Shown here piece by piece: positions 1 through 12,574 of a stretch of DNA of 64,000 nt. The position numbers and the translations under genes were made by a program. Each line of letters starts with the position of its first letter. The stretch's first letter is position 1. The stretch comes from Selaginella tamariscina (lineage: Eukaryota > Streptophyta > Lycopodiopsida > Selaginellales > Selaginellaceae): contig PUQB01000089.1 of the NCBI GenBank assembly GCA_003024785.1, positions 554,584 to 618,583 on the forward strand, in the 5' to 3' direction. Below the pieces are notes generated by a model that was given only the letters and a program-made list of their open reading frames with translations, searched no databases and had not been told where the DNA came from.

Positions 1-142
1 TACGTATTAAGGTTCAAACTTATATATCTAATTATACATGAGGAAAATACACATATCGTGTATATACATGAACTAATATATTGGATATATTTAACTTGGA
101 GGAGGAGATCGAATTGGCTGAAGTATGTATAGCTATATGTAA

Positions 143-174
<32 letters not shown>

Positions 175-516
175 TCAAATATATGTAAACAATTTTAATG
201 TATGGGCAAAATATAATTTATAATTTTAAAAATATTTATATTTACCCTATTGTAATTTAAAATATATATAATATATATATATATAAAGTGTTTATAAGTG
301 TAGATAAAGAATGTATGTTCCGTCGGGATATAATATACATATATATAAGGAATGTGTATTCCACTATAAGAAATATTTATTATATAGCATTAACATTTCT
401 ATAGACTATCTGTTTTGATACGCGTTTTGAACATTCTAAAACACCAAAATGAATATGTTTGATATTATTATAAATCCTGTATTTAAAATTTGGTATTAAT
501 AAAGATAACCATTTAC

Positions 517-650
517 CTGAAGGCAAAAAGCAACTACTGATGTAACCAACCAGCACAAGTATCTTTTGGTATAAACATATATATTACATTTTATATATAT
601 TGTACTTATCACTTACTTTACAATAACCACCACGAGTAGCAATATTTTCA
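517..650 (-). pseudogene. Remnant of an LRR-hydrolase gene (left arm copy)
   Basis: Two short exon remnants are recognisable by comparison with the better copy at 44136-44744. One, ending at about 617, keeps the residues ATRGGYCK and a GTAAGT donor, corresponding to AATHGGYFK at the end of the exon at 44136-44219. The other, ending at 517, corresponds to the exon end with AFCPQ before a GTAAAT donor, the same donor that opens the giant intron at 44745. The exon encoding the catalytic GDSMG motif is missing between them. A deleted, non-functional remnant of this gene family is the simplest reading. Confidence 0.65.
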
Positions 651-1932
651 TATATATTTAGTCATCACTACCTCTTACGTTTGGTGTTTACCATAACTAG
701 TTTTAAAAATAAAAACAGGAATTAAAATATAATGTAAACAATGAAATAGCTACAAAGAATTAAGAATTAAATGATAAATTTATAAATTTAATCCCAATTC
801 AAATTTAAAATTTAATGGGTTTAAAATTTAAAACGCCGTTGGATTGAGTTTACAAATTAAATTTTTGATAAAATTTAAGATGGGTGTTGATTCGATCATT
901 TAAGATTTAATACGATCCTCGAATAAAATTTAATATGGTTATTAATATGACAGGTTTAAGATTTAAAATGGTCATGATAAGGATTTAAGAAGATGACTGT
1001 TGGGAAGGGCATTGATTTCACAAACACATGCATACACTCGCACACACATTAAATAAACTTATTATATAAGATTCGACAGTGGAGATTAAATTGTTCATGG
1101 ACATTGATAAATACATTGTTTTACAATAGAAATTCAATTGTTTATGACCATTATAAGGTCATTCACATTCACTTGATAATTTTAAATGGAAAATATGTAC
1201 AAGACTTCATTAAATGTGTAATTATATACTTAAAAGCAATACATGTATATGTAATGTAATCTTACTTACAATATTTTAATATGCTAAGTATATGCTATAA
1301 ACATGCTGACTATCCGAATCTGTCGAATATTCTCTTATATGTCTGCTGTATCCAAGAATGTGGATTCTTTTATAGAATATATAATAAAGAATGAGTTGAA
1401 AGTATTGAACATGTCAATGTGGACAAATCTCTCCCTGCAATGCCATCCAAGGGCGATCTAGCTCTTCGCCGCAAACGCTTGATAATTTAAAGAAATATAA
1501 TCTATTTTTCAGTAAAAAAATCTAATACTTTTTATGTTATATTCTTCAATCGTTGCTAATTAATCTTCTGCCTCTTGGCTTTAGCTTTCTCGTTTAAATG
1601 TGAATATCATGCCATCTATTTTGTGTGCTTAGGAATTCTTAAAAACCGTTATTTAGGAATTCATCTGCTATATCCCTCCCAAGGAATCCGCTCCTTCTCT
1701 ATATGCATACACAATTTTTTCACTTTATAAAGCATAAGATTTATGGAGGGACTATAAGTTAGATCTTGAGCAGCTAAGCTAGATTCCCCATAGAAGTCAA
1801 CTTTGAAGCACTGTACAATGTACTATTTTAATATATTGGATTAATTGCATAAAAATCATTTTCACGCCACAAACATTCGTATAAATTTCAAATTATAATT
1901 AGTAATTACAACAAAATAAAATTATTTTTAAG
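650..1932. other. AT-rich non-coding part of the left arm
   Basis: No gene is visible. The stretch 760-990 is built of loosely repeated words such as AAATTTAAAATTTAA and TTTAAGATTTAA, giving local direct and inverted similarity. The same words occur in mirrored order at about 38160-38400 in the right arm. The rest is unremarkable AT-rich sequence. Confidence 0.6.
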
Positions 1933-2642
1933 TTAAACCACCGTATTATGGAGTTTATTGAATAGAGTTGATGCTTCTCTGCTCAAGTTTTGGTCATTAG
2001 AAAATGCCATCCTCGTTAAGATATCCATAAAACACAAATTACTTTTAACAATGCTAATGTCACCTGGCATATTATTTAGCATAATTAAGCACTGAGTTTG
2101 TTCTTCCACAGTTAATCCCAGAAATCTCTGTAATAAAAAATCAATAAAGAATATGTCCTCTTTTTTATCGTAGACTTCATAGAAATACTCCTGGATTAAA
2201 AATTTGCAATGGGAAGCTGCAAGTTGCTTCATAACAATGCTCCGGAAGATTAGCATAATATTGAAAATGAGGGACTCCATAGCGAACAAGAAATAACTTA
2301 AAATGATACAGTACACAACATTGGTGTTTTCAGTTGATGAAGATATAATTATAACAAAATCGAAGGCCTGATATCGCAGAAGAGAATACAACAGACTGGA
2401 AAGACCCAAGAAAATGTTGAATGGTGATGCAAAATTGTGAATATTTTTGTGATCCTTATTTTGAGGCTGATTAACATGAAAGGAATCCCCCAGAAATCAA
2501 ATGGATTCAGGCCTGCTACGGTGGCATATGTGCCCAACATGATTACTCCCCACTGGATTATACAATTAGATAGAATGAATCTCAACTCTGCTGCTTTTGC
2601 CAATAGAATTGCATTTTGTTTGACAGTGTTGGCAAAATCCAT
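1933..2642 (-). CDS. Unrecognised multi-pass membrane protein, left arm copy (possibly broken)
   Basis: I do not recognise this family. Starting at the ATG at 2642, the product begins MDFANTVKQNAILLAKAAE and continues through hydrophobic stretches (around WGVIMLGTYATVAGL and FWGIPFMLISL). A second reading frame then carries more membrane-like sequence (FNIFLGLSSLLYSLLRY, then VVYCIILSYFLFAMESLIF) and a soluble tail with EEYFYEV-like acidic and EEQTQCLIMLNNMPGD segments, ending at 1933-1935. The change of frame falls near 2440, in a run of A where the two inverted-repeat copies differ in length, so a one-base indel is more likely than an intron; no clean splice pair was seen. Conservation of the tail between the arms (positions 37063-37446) supports past coding function. 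Role unknown. Confidence 0.5.
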
Positions 2643-2675
2643 TTGTGTGTATGAATGAAAGTGAAACACCTGTAT

Positions 2676-4649
2676 ATATATATGTGTGTGTGTGTGTGTG
2701 TGCGCGCGCGCGCAAGGAAATGCTAAGTTGCAATGAGTCTTATTTAAATATAATATAAAATTTATTTTAATATAAGGAGATCCTAGTTTGAGATACATCT
2801 TACAAACCCTTTACAAGTACTCCCGCCTACCAATGTATTATATTCTGTAATACACCTCTTTGTTTTTGGGCACCCACCCCTTATTTTATATATATTTTGA
2901 ATATTTAAATAGAAAAAAATTTAAGATTTATATATTTTATTGATACATATGATTATTATAGTACTTTAAATCATGCAAACTATAGAAGCTTGCCTTTACA
3001 CTCTCATTTGCTATTGGAAGCTTTCAAAGTATATATATATATTCATGCAATATACAAAGACACATGTTAAGTACAGTATATACTAAGATTTATAAATTGC
3101 TTAGTCAAGGTTGCCACTAGTATGTGATGCTATTCAGACTCTACAACGCCCCAACCGCATTCTAGAGATTGACTTCATCGACTTTGTCCGGGCATTCTGA
3201 ACAACCATTTGTAATTGTTAAGTACATAGTTTATAGTGTTTTGTTAATCAATAGTGATTTTAAATAAGATAAATTAAATTAATAAAAAGAGAATGTCCAA
3301 AATAGCAAAGGGATGGGCAGGGCTCTTAATTCCATCAAATTGAAAGGCATTTGAAAGAGGCACCTTGCATAGAAGGATTAAATATAAAATTAAGCCTTTG
3401 AAAGAAAGAATAAAAAACCTTTTTACCCTTCAAGCCTTTTAAGAAGGGCCGAAAGGGCTTCAAATCAATGCACTAGGATGGGTGTCCACGTAACAGGCCC
3501 CTAAAACAATTATGGTACGGTTTTTTTTAGACAGCTTCAGTGTATAACAAAGTCCTAACCACTATTGTAACTCACGGGGACAAATTGAAAATTTCCAGTT
3601 AAAAAAAATCACAAGTAGTGACAAAGCCATTACAAGAGTCAAGTATTTTTAACACCGGAGAGTTTTCGATCCTGGTGACGTGTACTAAGCTCATCCAGTT
3701 AGGATCTGAACTGGCGAAACGGCCTTGTGATTAACAGAGGTGTAGGATTGAATCAATATTTTTTTAGGGTTTATATTAGTTAAACTTAATTAGATTAAAT
3801 TTAATTTAGCTTAATTAATTAAGTTAAACACATATGCATATATGCATACATACATTATTGTTTATTAGTCACGAGAAATACCTGTAATATGCGTGTGGCT
3901 GTGTTGTGTGCATTGTGAAAACAAGAACATTGATAAGTTGTAATAGCATAATGGGCCACAAAGCTGGGCTAAGAAGTTGAGATCAATGAAATGGGGAGGG
4001 TGGCTATAGCAAGTTAGCATTTTCTAAGGTTAAAAAAGCCAAAAGGAGGATGAGCAAGAAGAGAAGGTAAGTAATCTTCAAGATGAAAAGCAAAAGAGCA
4101 AACACAGGAGGAAATTTTCATTTGAGTGAAGAAAAAATGGCATTGGCTGGAATTTAATGAAGAAAGAGGTCAAATTGATTTTGTTTTGACTTTTAAAGTA
4201 TAACCTAAAAACACATGAATTGCAACTGTCATTATGTAGATTTAACAAGAATTGTAAGAGTCCTTTTATTACATCAAGCTCAACAAATATGAAAACTTTT
4301 AGTTTTCATGCCCATAAAAGCACTTACATTCTATATACAAGGCTAAAGTCAAATATGGTGCTTAAGCCTTCATTATTATTACAACTCAACGATATTTTAA
4401 GATTACATAGAAGGGAATTTTGAGTTTATTTAGGATTATTTACTGTATTGCACAAGGAGTTCTTCCTTTGCAAAAATATCTAACACTAATGGAACTTTAG
4501 AGATTAAATAGTGGAATTTCCTAAAATATATGTGGATGAAATGGCTTGTTCAAAATTCATCTCATTCATTAACAAGGTAAGACATCATAACCAAGTTTAA
4601 GTAGAAATATTTAATTTTTAATGCTGGTGCTCTTATATCAAATCTTAGT
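2676..4649. other. Non-coding spacer with a TG/CG microsatellite
   Basis: Begins with an alternating TATATG-TGTGTG-CGCGCG tract at about 2679-2715. The rest is AT-rich and I see no gene with supported coding sequence; short open frames near 4220-4423 have no recognisable similarity. Poly-T and T-rich runs and a TTAATTAAGTT-like palindromic patch near 3776-3835 are the only features. It may include the eroded 5' part of the hAT-type element that becomes recognisable from 4650. Confidence 0.5.
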
Positions 4650-5057
4650 GAAAATCAGATCAAGCCCATTTTTTGGCATAATGTGGATGAGAGCACAAAC
4701 GTCAGGTAATCTTTTAATTTTTTGTTCTAAATTATAACAAACTTATTCTTATAGCACAATAAAACACCTTATTTTCTGTTTTGTTTATATTTCTAAAGGC
4801 AGAGTTAAGACGTCTTATTTAGGAATTGCAGTTGTAACAGACAGCAGTGTAAATACAATCACAAAGACAAAGATAACCCTAGCTTGTCTATAAGAATGGG
4901 GTCTTGACGTGCATAAATTAATGGAATTTGACTTAGATGGTTGCAGTGTCATGGTTGGATCGAGGACAAGGTATTAGCCAGGCTAAAGGAGGTTAATCCT
5001 TACATTACTTTAGTGCATTACCTAGCTCATAGAGTGAATCTATGTGTAGAAGATGTT
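4650..5057 (+). pseudogene. Decayed hAT-type (DUF4371-like) transposase fragment
   Basis: Translation gives pieces typical of the RNase-H-fold core of hAT-like transposases related to ZNF862/DUF4371 proteins: WHNVDESTNV (about 4671-4704, the D-E-S-T signature), then GRVKTSYLGIAVVTDSS (from about 4798), DLDGCSVMVGSRT (about 4930-4970) and ARLKEVNPYITLVHYLAHR (from about 4977, the conserved xHxxAHR region). A GTAATC donor follows DESTNV and an acceptor TTCTAAAG precedes GRVKT, so this may have been an intron. The frame has an in-frame stop after ITLACL and a one-base shift near GSRT, so it is dead. LTR-A begins directly at 5058, immediately after the last recognisable codons, so it probably cut the transposase. 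No terminal inverted repeats were identified. Confidence 0.6.
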
Positions 5058-7550
5058 TGTCAGAGTTTTAACCCAGAGGGCTAACACGTGGCTGTTAAGG
5101 TTAATTCCTTGTGTAAGCAACGCTAAGTCTTCTAAGATGACCCTAAGAGTTTAACTCAGATGCTTAGTTAAACATAAGACTTAGAGTCCTATCCTAAGCG
5201 CCTTAGAATGACCATCCCACGAACCCTAGAGGATATCCCGAGTAGACTTTAGGATCTTACCCCAATAGACCTAGACATGTTCATGCCCTAACTCCACTAA
5301 GGAGATGTGTCTCACACATGCCCTCGTGACAGAGTTAAGGCATCGTCACTTACCCCTTGAGGAATCACCCTCATCTGGGAGTACAACCCCTTTAGGGTGA
5401 CAAGGGGTACCTTGAACCACGACTAACCCTTAAGGGTTGGAGTGGCTAAGTCCTAGACTTATAATACTTAGTGAGGACATGAGTGTGCACCGTAGGCGAA
5501 CACAAATGTTCTGATAAGCAAACTCCCTAAGGCTAGGTTTGGATAACCCTAAGTACATGACCTTGTGAGTGTTTCATGATAGGGCTTCTGCTAGTGAGCT
5601 TAATTTGTTCGACTCTTAGTTCCTAAGGAGAACACTTTCTAACCAAGTGTGCCAAAGCACACCTAGTTACAAGACCTAACCTCCCTTGAGTGGATGCCTA
5701 AAGTTTAACACCCTAGTGAGAGTACAAGCATGCCTATTTACTAGAGTATCCAACCCCTTGGTGACAAACCCATGACACGACCCTAAAGGGCATGCCTCGG
5801 GCATTGTATCATGTGACGTTTAGCCCAATGTCACATCTCCATGTGACACTACCTTTCACGATGTAAGCTATCATGCCATAGCCCTTAGATTCAAGAGTTG
5901 CACCAAGTATCACAAACGTGGTTCCTAAATGCCAACTCTAGAACCCCTTAGTGAACCCTCAAGAACTGGGTAATGTGAACCTGTCAAGAAGATCCCACGC
6001 CCACAGTTGGGCAAGGACACGAATGTGCCTTGCTTGACCATGAGTGCTATACCTAGCTTGACATGGAGGAGGAGGCTGGAGACAAGCTTAAACCTTTACC
6101 TCTTGGAACGTGCATTCCGACAAGACTTTCCAGGCATGGATTCGCCAATGTTAAGGGTCAGCTACCCCGAAGGTGGGACGATCCGAGTAGACTTTAGGAT
6201 CTTACCCCAAAAGACCTAGATAGACTCATGCCCCAATCCTACTAATGAAACATACCTTGCACATACGTGACAGAGCCAAGACATTGTGACTTACCCCTTG
6301 AGGAATCACCCTCAATGGGGAGTATAACCCCTTTAGGGTGATAAGGGGTGCCATGAACCACGACTAACCCTTAAGGGTTTAAGTGGTTAAATTATACCTT
6401 AGTCCTAGGGCTAATACTTAATGAGGACACGAATGTGCATCATAGGCAAATGCGAGTGTTCTGCTAAGCAAACTCTCCAAGGTTAGATTTGGGTAACCCT
6501 AAGTATACAACTTCACAAGTGCCTCATAAAAGGGCTCTTACTAATGAGCTTAAATTATTCAACCCCTCGATCCCAAGGAGAACACCCCTAGCCAAGTGTG
6601 TAAATAGCACACTTAGTTATGAGACCTAATTTCTCTTGAGCCAATGCCCAACCCTCATGTGAACACAAGTACACCTTCTTACTAAACTATCCAACCCCTC
6701 GGTGTTAACCCCATGACAACCCCAAAAGGTGTGCCTTAGGTGTTATACTATGTGACATCTAGCTTAGTGTCACAATTTCATGTGACTCTGTTTCTTAGAT
6801 GTGGGTTATCATGCCATAGCCCCTTAGATTTAAGAGTTGCACCAGGTGCCATGAATATGGCTCTTTAATGGCAACTTTAAATTCCCTTTGTGATCCTTCA
6901 GGAACTCAGTAAGGAAAACTTGACATGGAGGAGGAGGTTGAAGACAAGCCTCAACCTTTGACATTTGAAATGTGCACTTTGACAAGACCTTCCAAGCATG
7001 GTTGTGCCTTAACAACACAAGCTAGAGCTTGTGCCAGTAAAAGAATAACGAGCTCTGCCATGAACTTAGGAACTCTCCTACATATACCCTACCTTATTTA
7101 TGTGATGAAACTCACCCCCTCTTTCTATATGTGTAAGTGGGTTGGCACGAAATGCCAGCCCTTAGTTAAACAAGATGAGTTTCAATTAACCTAATTCCTA
7201 CCCCTAAACCCTACTTGAGGGGGTGGGGATTTTAAGATGTGGGTTAGGGAAACCTTAGGGTTAGGTCAACCCTATGGGTGTTCCTAACCCTTTTTGACAT
7301 GTTGAACTCATATGTGTTAACTAATAAACCTTACTAGCACGTCAAAATTGGGGAAGAGTTTTCTAAAAGGTAAGTGCTACCTTTGCCTAAAGTTTTTTGA
7401 GACATTTAGTGATAGCTAATCGAATTACCCTAAACACCTAAGTGCACTAAGCGGGGTTGTTTCTCACTACATCTAGGGTCCATTAACATAGTACAATAAG
7501 TAAAAATGATCAACGTCCAAAGTAAAAAAGTCATAATAAAAACTATAACA
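5058..7550 (-). mobile_element. LTR-A copies, two fused partial LTRs
   Basis: Starts TGTCAGAGTTTTAACCC and ends AAAACTATAACA, the shared ends of the LTR-A family. Inside, the sequence runs through the family consensus to about 6180 and then jumps back: the words GAGTAGACTTTAGGATCTTA near 5240 recur near 6186. The block is therefore two partial LTRs in direct orientation, either a tandem duplication or an unequal recombination product. Orientation is inferred from the primer site next to the copy at 30897, which makes the family read on the minus strand here. A CACGTGGC G-box word lies at 5085-5092. No target duplication is seen, as expected for a chimera. Open frames inside it are not supported as genes. 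Confidence 0.75.
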
Positions 7551-7964
7551 CACTCTCTGCTTTTAAAATTGTCAACGTCCTCGTTGATGTCCAACTTCAA
7601 GACTAGATAATGTTAGAGAAAATGAACCAAAACTAACATATCACTTTATACGGAGTTAGCAAAAAGTTCACATAATTTTATTACCCCCTTACATTACGTG
7701 AAACCAAGTACTTCAAAATTGTCATTTACTAAGTCATAAACTTAGTTGCCGGAGGCATCACATGCGACATAAAGTCACATAGAGACCTTTGCATGTATAC
7801 AAAGTCTGTCACCCAATGCAGACAACATAATAGTTAATTTCTTTAGTTAACTAGAATTTATATTGGAAGCTTTTAGTTAATGTCGAATGCTGGCCCCTAA
7901 GTTAACAAGAAAAAAGCCTTGCCTTATTCCTTAACTTTTAAACACACTTGACGATCATGTCCTT

Positions 7965-9532
7965 TGTCAGAGTTTTAACCCAAAGGGCTAACACGTGACA
8001 ACACATGGCTGCCAAGTGGCCATTTGGCATCATCACCCTATGTGAGCAACACTAAGTCTTCCAAGATAACCCTAAGAGTCTGACTCAGGGGCCCAATTAG
8101 GCAAAAGACTTTAGAGTCCTACCCTAAGTCCCTTAGAATGACCCCCTAGAGGATAACTTGAGTAGACTTTAGGATCCTGTCTTAGTAGACTTAGACAGGC
8201 TCATGCCCTAACCTCACAAAGGAGATGTGTCTCACACATACCCTCGTGACAGAGATAAGGCATTGTCACTTACCCCTTGAGGAATCACCCTCATCCGGGA
8301 GTACAACCCCTTTAGGGCGACAAGGGGTACCCTGAACCATGACTAACCCCTAAAGGTTTGAGTAACCAAGTCATACCCTAGACCTAGGGCTAGTACTTAG
8401 TGAGGACACGAGTGTGCGCTGTAGGTGGACATGAGTGTTTTGCTAAGTAAACTCCCTAAGGCTAAGTTTAGATAATCCTAAGTACATGACCTTGCGAGTG
8501 CTTCACGAAAAGGCTCTTACTAACAAGCTTAGGTTATTCAACCAAGGAGGACACTCCCCTAGCTAAGCACAAGCATGTCTGTTTGTCAAGTATCCAACCC
8601 CTTGGCGGCAAGCCCATGACACAACCTCAAAGGGCGTGCCTCGGGTGTTGTATCGTGTGACGTTTAGCCCAGTGTCACATCTCCATGTGACACTGCCTTC
8701 CTCGATGTGGGCTATCATGCCATAGCCCTTTGTTTCAAGAGATGCACCAAGTGCCACAAACACCCACAGTTGGTCAAGGACATGGACGTGCCTTGCTTGG
8801 CCATGAGTGTTACACCTAGCTTGACGTGGAGGAGTAAGTTGGAGACAAGCCTCAACCTCTACCTCTTAGAACGTGCATCCCGACAAGACCTTCCAGGCAT
8901 GGATTTGCCAACGTTAAGGGTAAGTTACCATGAAGGTGGGACGTACCCCTGTCGTTTGGAAGTTAGGGTGGCACAATAGAGGGTTGTGCCTTGAAGACAC
9001 AAGTTAGAGCTTGCACTGGGAGAAGAGTAACGAGCTCAGTCATGAACCCAGGAACCCTCACTCCTACATACTCTACCTTATTTATGTGACGGACCCCCCT
9101 CCCCCCTTTTTTCCTATATGTGTAAGTGGGATGGCACTAAATTAGCTAGCCCCTTATTAAGTTAATGAGAGTGTTTAACTTAGCTAACTCTAACCCTAAA
9201 ACCCTACCCAAGGGGGTGGGGGTTTTTAGGGCGTGGGTTAGGGCAACCCTAGGTTAGGTCAGTCCTAGGGGTGTTCCTAACCCTATTTAACATGCCAAAC
9301 TCATCTTACTAGGACATTAAAATCGGGGGTGGGTTTTCTAGAAGGTAAGTGCTACCTTCGCTTAGAGTTTCTCGCGACATCTAAAGATAGCTGGCTGGAC
9401 TACCCCTAAACACCTAAGTGCACTAAGTGGGGCTGTTTCTCTCACTACATCTAGGGTCCGTCAACATAGTACAATAGGTAACAATAGTCAACGTCCAAAG
9501 TAAAGGGTCAAGTTATAGTAAAAACTATGACA
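7965..9532 (-). mobile_element. LTR-A copy, probable solo LTR
   Basis: Near-complete family member of about 1.57 kb, from TGTCAGAG to ACTATGACA. It carries the family landmarks in order: the CCCTTGAGGAATCACCCTCAT block near 8276, the TGTCACATCTCCATGTGACA palindrome near 8671, the CTTATTTATGTGACGGACC plus C-run near 9076-9105, telomere-like CCCTAA words and the CACTAAGTGGGGCTGTTTCTC block near 9420. No adjacent internal region was recognised. It faces the copy at 9755-11420 across a 222-bp spacer, forming a large palindrome. Confidence 0.8.
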
Positions 9533-9754
9533 TCGTCAAGCACACAATAAGCAATTTGAGCCAGAACCTAATGCCTTCACATTTCTTTTGATTTTTCAAT
9601 AGTTCCACATCCCCATGTTACGATATTATAGCCTCACATTTCTGCATTCCTAGGTGTTTTTCATTACCCCTTTACATAAGGGCCTACTACTATACCTATC
9701 CATACTACGTAAGACTAGGTATGAGATATTTTATTGGAATCACGCTACAAGAGT

Positions 9755-11420
9755 TGTTATAGTTTTCGACCCTTTACTTTGGATGTTGACTGTTGTTACC
9801 TACTGTAATGTGTTGATGGACCCTAGATGTAGTAAGAAACATGCCTACATAGTGCACTTGGGTATTTGGTGATGGTCCAACCGGGTGTCATTAGGTATTT
9901 GTAAGAAACTCTAAGCGAAGCTAGAACTTACCTTATAGAAACCCACCCCCAATTTTGACGTCCTAGTTAGGTTGATTGGTTAATGTAGATGAGTTTGGCG
10001 TATTTAGTAGGGTTAGGAACAACCCTAGGGTTGCCCTAACCCACGCCCTAAAAACCCCCCACCCCCCTTGGGTAGGGTTTTAGGGTTAGAGTTAGGCTAA
10101 GTTAAACACTCTCTCATTAACTTAATAAGGGGCTAGCTAAATTAGTGCCAGCCCACATACACATTCAAGAAAAGAGGGGGGGGGGGCTCCATCACATAAA
10201 ATAAGGTAGAGTATGTAGGAGTGGGGTTCCTGGGTTCATGACCGAGAGATAGTTACTCTTCTCCCGGTGCAAGCTCTAGCTTGTGTCGTCAAGGCACAAC
10301 CCTTTGTTGTGCCGCCTAACTTCCAGATGATAGGGGTATGTCCCACCTTCAGGGTAGCTTACCCTTAATGTTGGCAAATCATGCCTAGGAGGTCTTGTGG
10401 GAATGCACGTTCCAAGAGGCAGAGGTTGAGGCTTGTCTCCAGCCTCCTCCTCCACGTTAAGATAAGAGCAACACTCACAGCTAAGCAGGGCACGTTCGTG
10501 TCCTTGTCCAATTGTGGTTGTGGGTTCTTGATTGATAGGGTTTCCTTATTGAGTCCTGAGGGATAATTGAGGGGTTCTAGAGTTGGCATTTAGGAGCCAC
10601 ATTTGTGGCACTTGGTGCAACTCTTGAATCTTAGGACTATGGCATGATAGCCCACAATGGGGAAGGTAGTGTCACATGGAGATGTGACACTGGGCTAGAC
10701 ATCACGATACAACGCCTGAGGCACACCCTTTGGGGTTGTGTTGTGGGCTTGTTACCAAGGGGTTGGATACTCTAGCAAACAGACGTGCTTGTGCTCGCAC
10801 TAGGGTGCTAAGCCTTGGGCATTTGCTCAAGGGAGGTTAGGTCTTGTAACTAGGTGTGCTTAGGCACATTTGGCTAGGGGAGTGTCCTCCTTGGAATCCA
10901 GGGGTTGAACAACTAAGCTTGTTAGTAAGAGCCTTTTCGTGAAGCACTCGCAAGGTCATGTATTTAGGGTTATCCAAACTTAGCCTTAGGGAGTTTGCTT
11001 AGTAAAACACTCGTGTCTGCCTATGGCGCACACTCGTGTCCTCACTAAATATTAGCCCTAGGTCTAGGGTATGACTTGGCCACTCAAACCCTTAGGGGTT
11101 AGTCATGGTTCAGGGTACCCTTGTCGCCCTAAAAGGGTTGTACTCCCGAATGAGGGTGATTCCTCAAGGGGTAAGTGACAATGCCTTGTCTCTGTCACGG
11201 GGGTATGTGTGAGACACATCTCCTTTGCGGGGTTAGGGAATGAGCATGTCTAGGTCTACTGGAACAGGATCCTAAAGTCTATTTAGGTTATCCTCTAGGG
11301 TTCAGGGGATGGTTATTCTAAGGGACTTAGGGTAGGACTCTAAGTCTTCTGCCTAATTGGGATGGCCACTTGGCAGCCATGTGTTGCCACATGTTAGCCT
11401 TTTAGGTCAAAACTCTAATA
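9755..11420 (+). mobile_element. LTR-A copy in inverted orientation, probable solo LTR
   Basis: Reverse-complement member of the family: begins TGTTATAGTTTTCGACCC and ends near AAAACTCTAATA, which corresponds to the family end AAAACTCTGACA. In this orientation the family reads 5' to 3' on the plus strand: a G-run at about 10178-10187 is followed by ACATAAAATAAGGTAGAG, a plausible TATA-like core, then a long transcribed-looking R/U5 part. Its left end lies 222 bp from the end of 7965-9532. Confidence 0.78.
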
Positions 11421-12569
11421 AGAGTACTATTTTTAAAATCTTGTTTTTTGTAGACATGTCAATCTGACTAGAGGCAGTTTAGAGGCGCATGGCTGTAACA
11501 TATATACAACAAGGTTATACCAACATGCCATTCACTTGGTATATCATTGACATAAATTCATTCATGATGGAAATAAATTCAGGTTAAATCTACAACCAAG
11601 TGTCATAGCACTACCATTCATCTTTTGCAACTAGCTTTGTACTATTTCATAACACTAACCAATTATTTAAAGACTAGATAAGCTAACATACCTTTCTTTA
11701 TCAACCTAATGTGGAAACCAAGAAATTCAACTTATATCCAGTGCCTCAACCGGCAATATCTAGATATCACATGTCTTAACTAACCCATTTCTATTGTACT
11801 CATCCCTCAAAAAGCACAACCACTAGGTTCATTTAATAATTCCTAACTCCTTATCCCACTAAGCTCAAAATACTTAATTTCAAAACTTCTCACAATAAGA
11901 GCCTCGCAATATAGCACATTTTTGAACTTATATTCACTTCTAATTCTCAAACTAATTATGTAAATGTTTTCCCCCCTAAAGTTATGAAGTACAATTTATC
12001 CGCTAATACCAGCAATTAATGTTTGACAAGCAACTTTAAATTAATCCTTAATCCATAAATAGTTGTAAATTTTTATATTAATACACTCGAATTAATAATG
12101 ATTACCTAATGCTCAAATCTCAAGTTTTCCTACTAATTGTTACATTAGTAGATATGACTTTATAATCATATTAATTTAGTGAAATGCAAGAACTGTAACA
12201 TGGACTTTAGACTTAGTTGATATGAATTGAACATTAGCTTTGAGATGAAAATGATAATGTTACGACAATATTTCGAGAACTATTCAGAAACTAAGAAGAA
12301 TCATGAACTAATGTCTAGTTCATCCAATTGATTTAGTAAGATATCAACCCCACATTAATATTATCATGACACTGAAATGTCATCTTAACTTCACATTTCA
12401 ATTATATCTCATATATTACTTAAACATGAGTAAAATATCTAGTTCAATACATCGAATTAAGATACACCACTCATTTTGGACACCTAACAATCCCATAAAG
12501 CACCACATTGCTTAATTAACTTAAAACTCCTCATTTCTTAACTAGTTTGAAGATGGCACTTCAAAGCTA
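11421..12569. other. Non-coding AT-rich spacer
   Basis: No open reading frame with recognisable content and no repeat with matching ends was found between the inverted LTR-A copy and the target duplication of the chromovirus element. It may be eroded internal sequence of an older transposon, but nothing supports a specific call. Confidence 0.4.
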
Positions 12570-12574
12570 CAACT

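Larger units (their letters stand above)
1..2675. repeat. Left arm of a large inverted repeat
   Basis: Reading this arm on the minus strand reproduces the plus-strand sequence of 36728-39123 in order: the membrane-protein gene, the stretch with repeated TTTAAAATTTAA-like words, the LRR-hydrolase scrap, the TATA-rich run and finally the outer edge. The first bases of the window (TACGTATTAAGG) match the reverse complement of the right arm's outer end, so the arm may continue left of the window. Small indels and substitutions separate the arms throughout, so the duplication is not very recent or the arms have not been kept identical by conversion. The inner edge is set where similarity stops beside the TG/CG microsatellite at about 2690. 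Confidence 0.9.

Noticed and set aside
2679-2798. N-terminal extension of the left-arm membrane gene
   Set aside because: It reads through the TG/CG microsatellite and is not conserved in the right arm; the ATG at 2642 is the better start.
5058-7550. LTR-A as a DNA transposon with terminal inverted repeats
   Set aside because: The ends are TG...CA, and a plant-type initiator-tRNA primer site abuts one copy, which favours LTRs.
5058-11420. Several open frames of 60-90 codons inside LTR-A copies
   Set aside because: They are not kept in the same frame between copies and match no protein; they are chance frames in a non-coding LTR.
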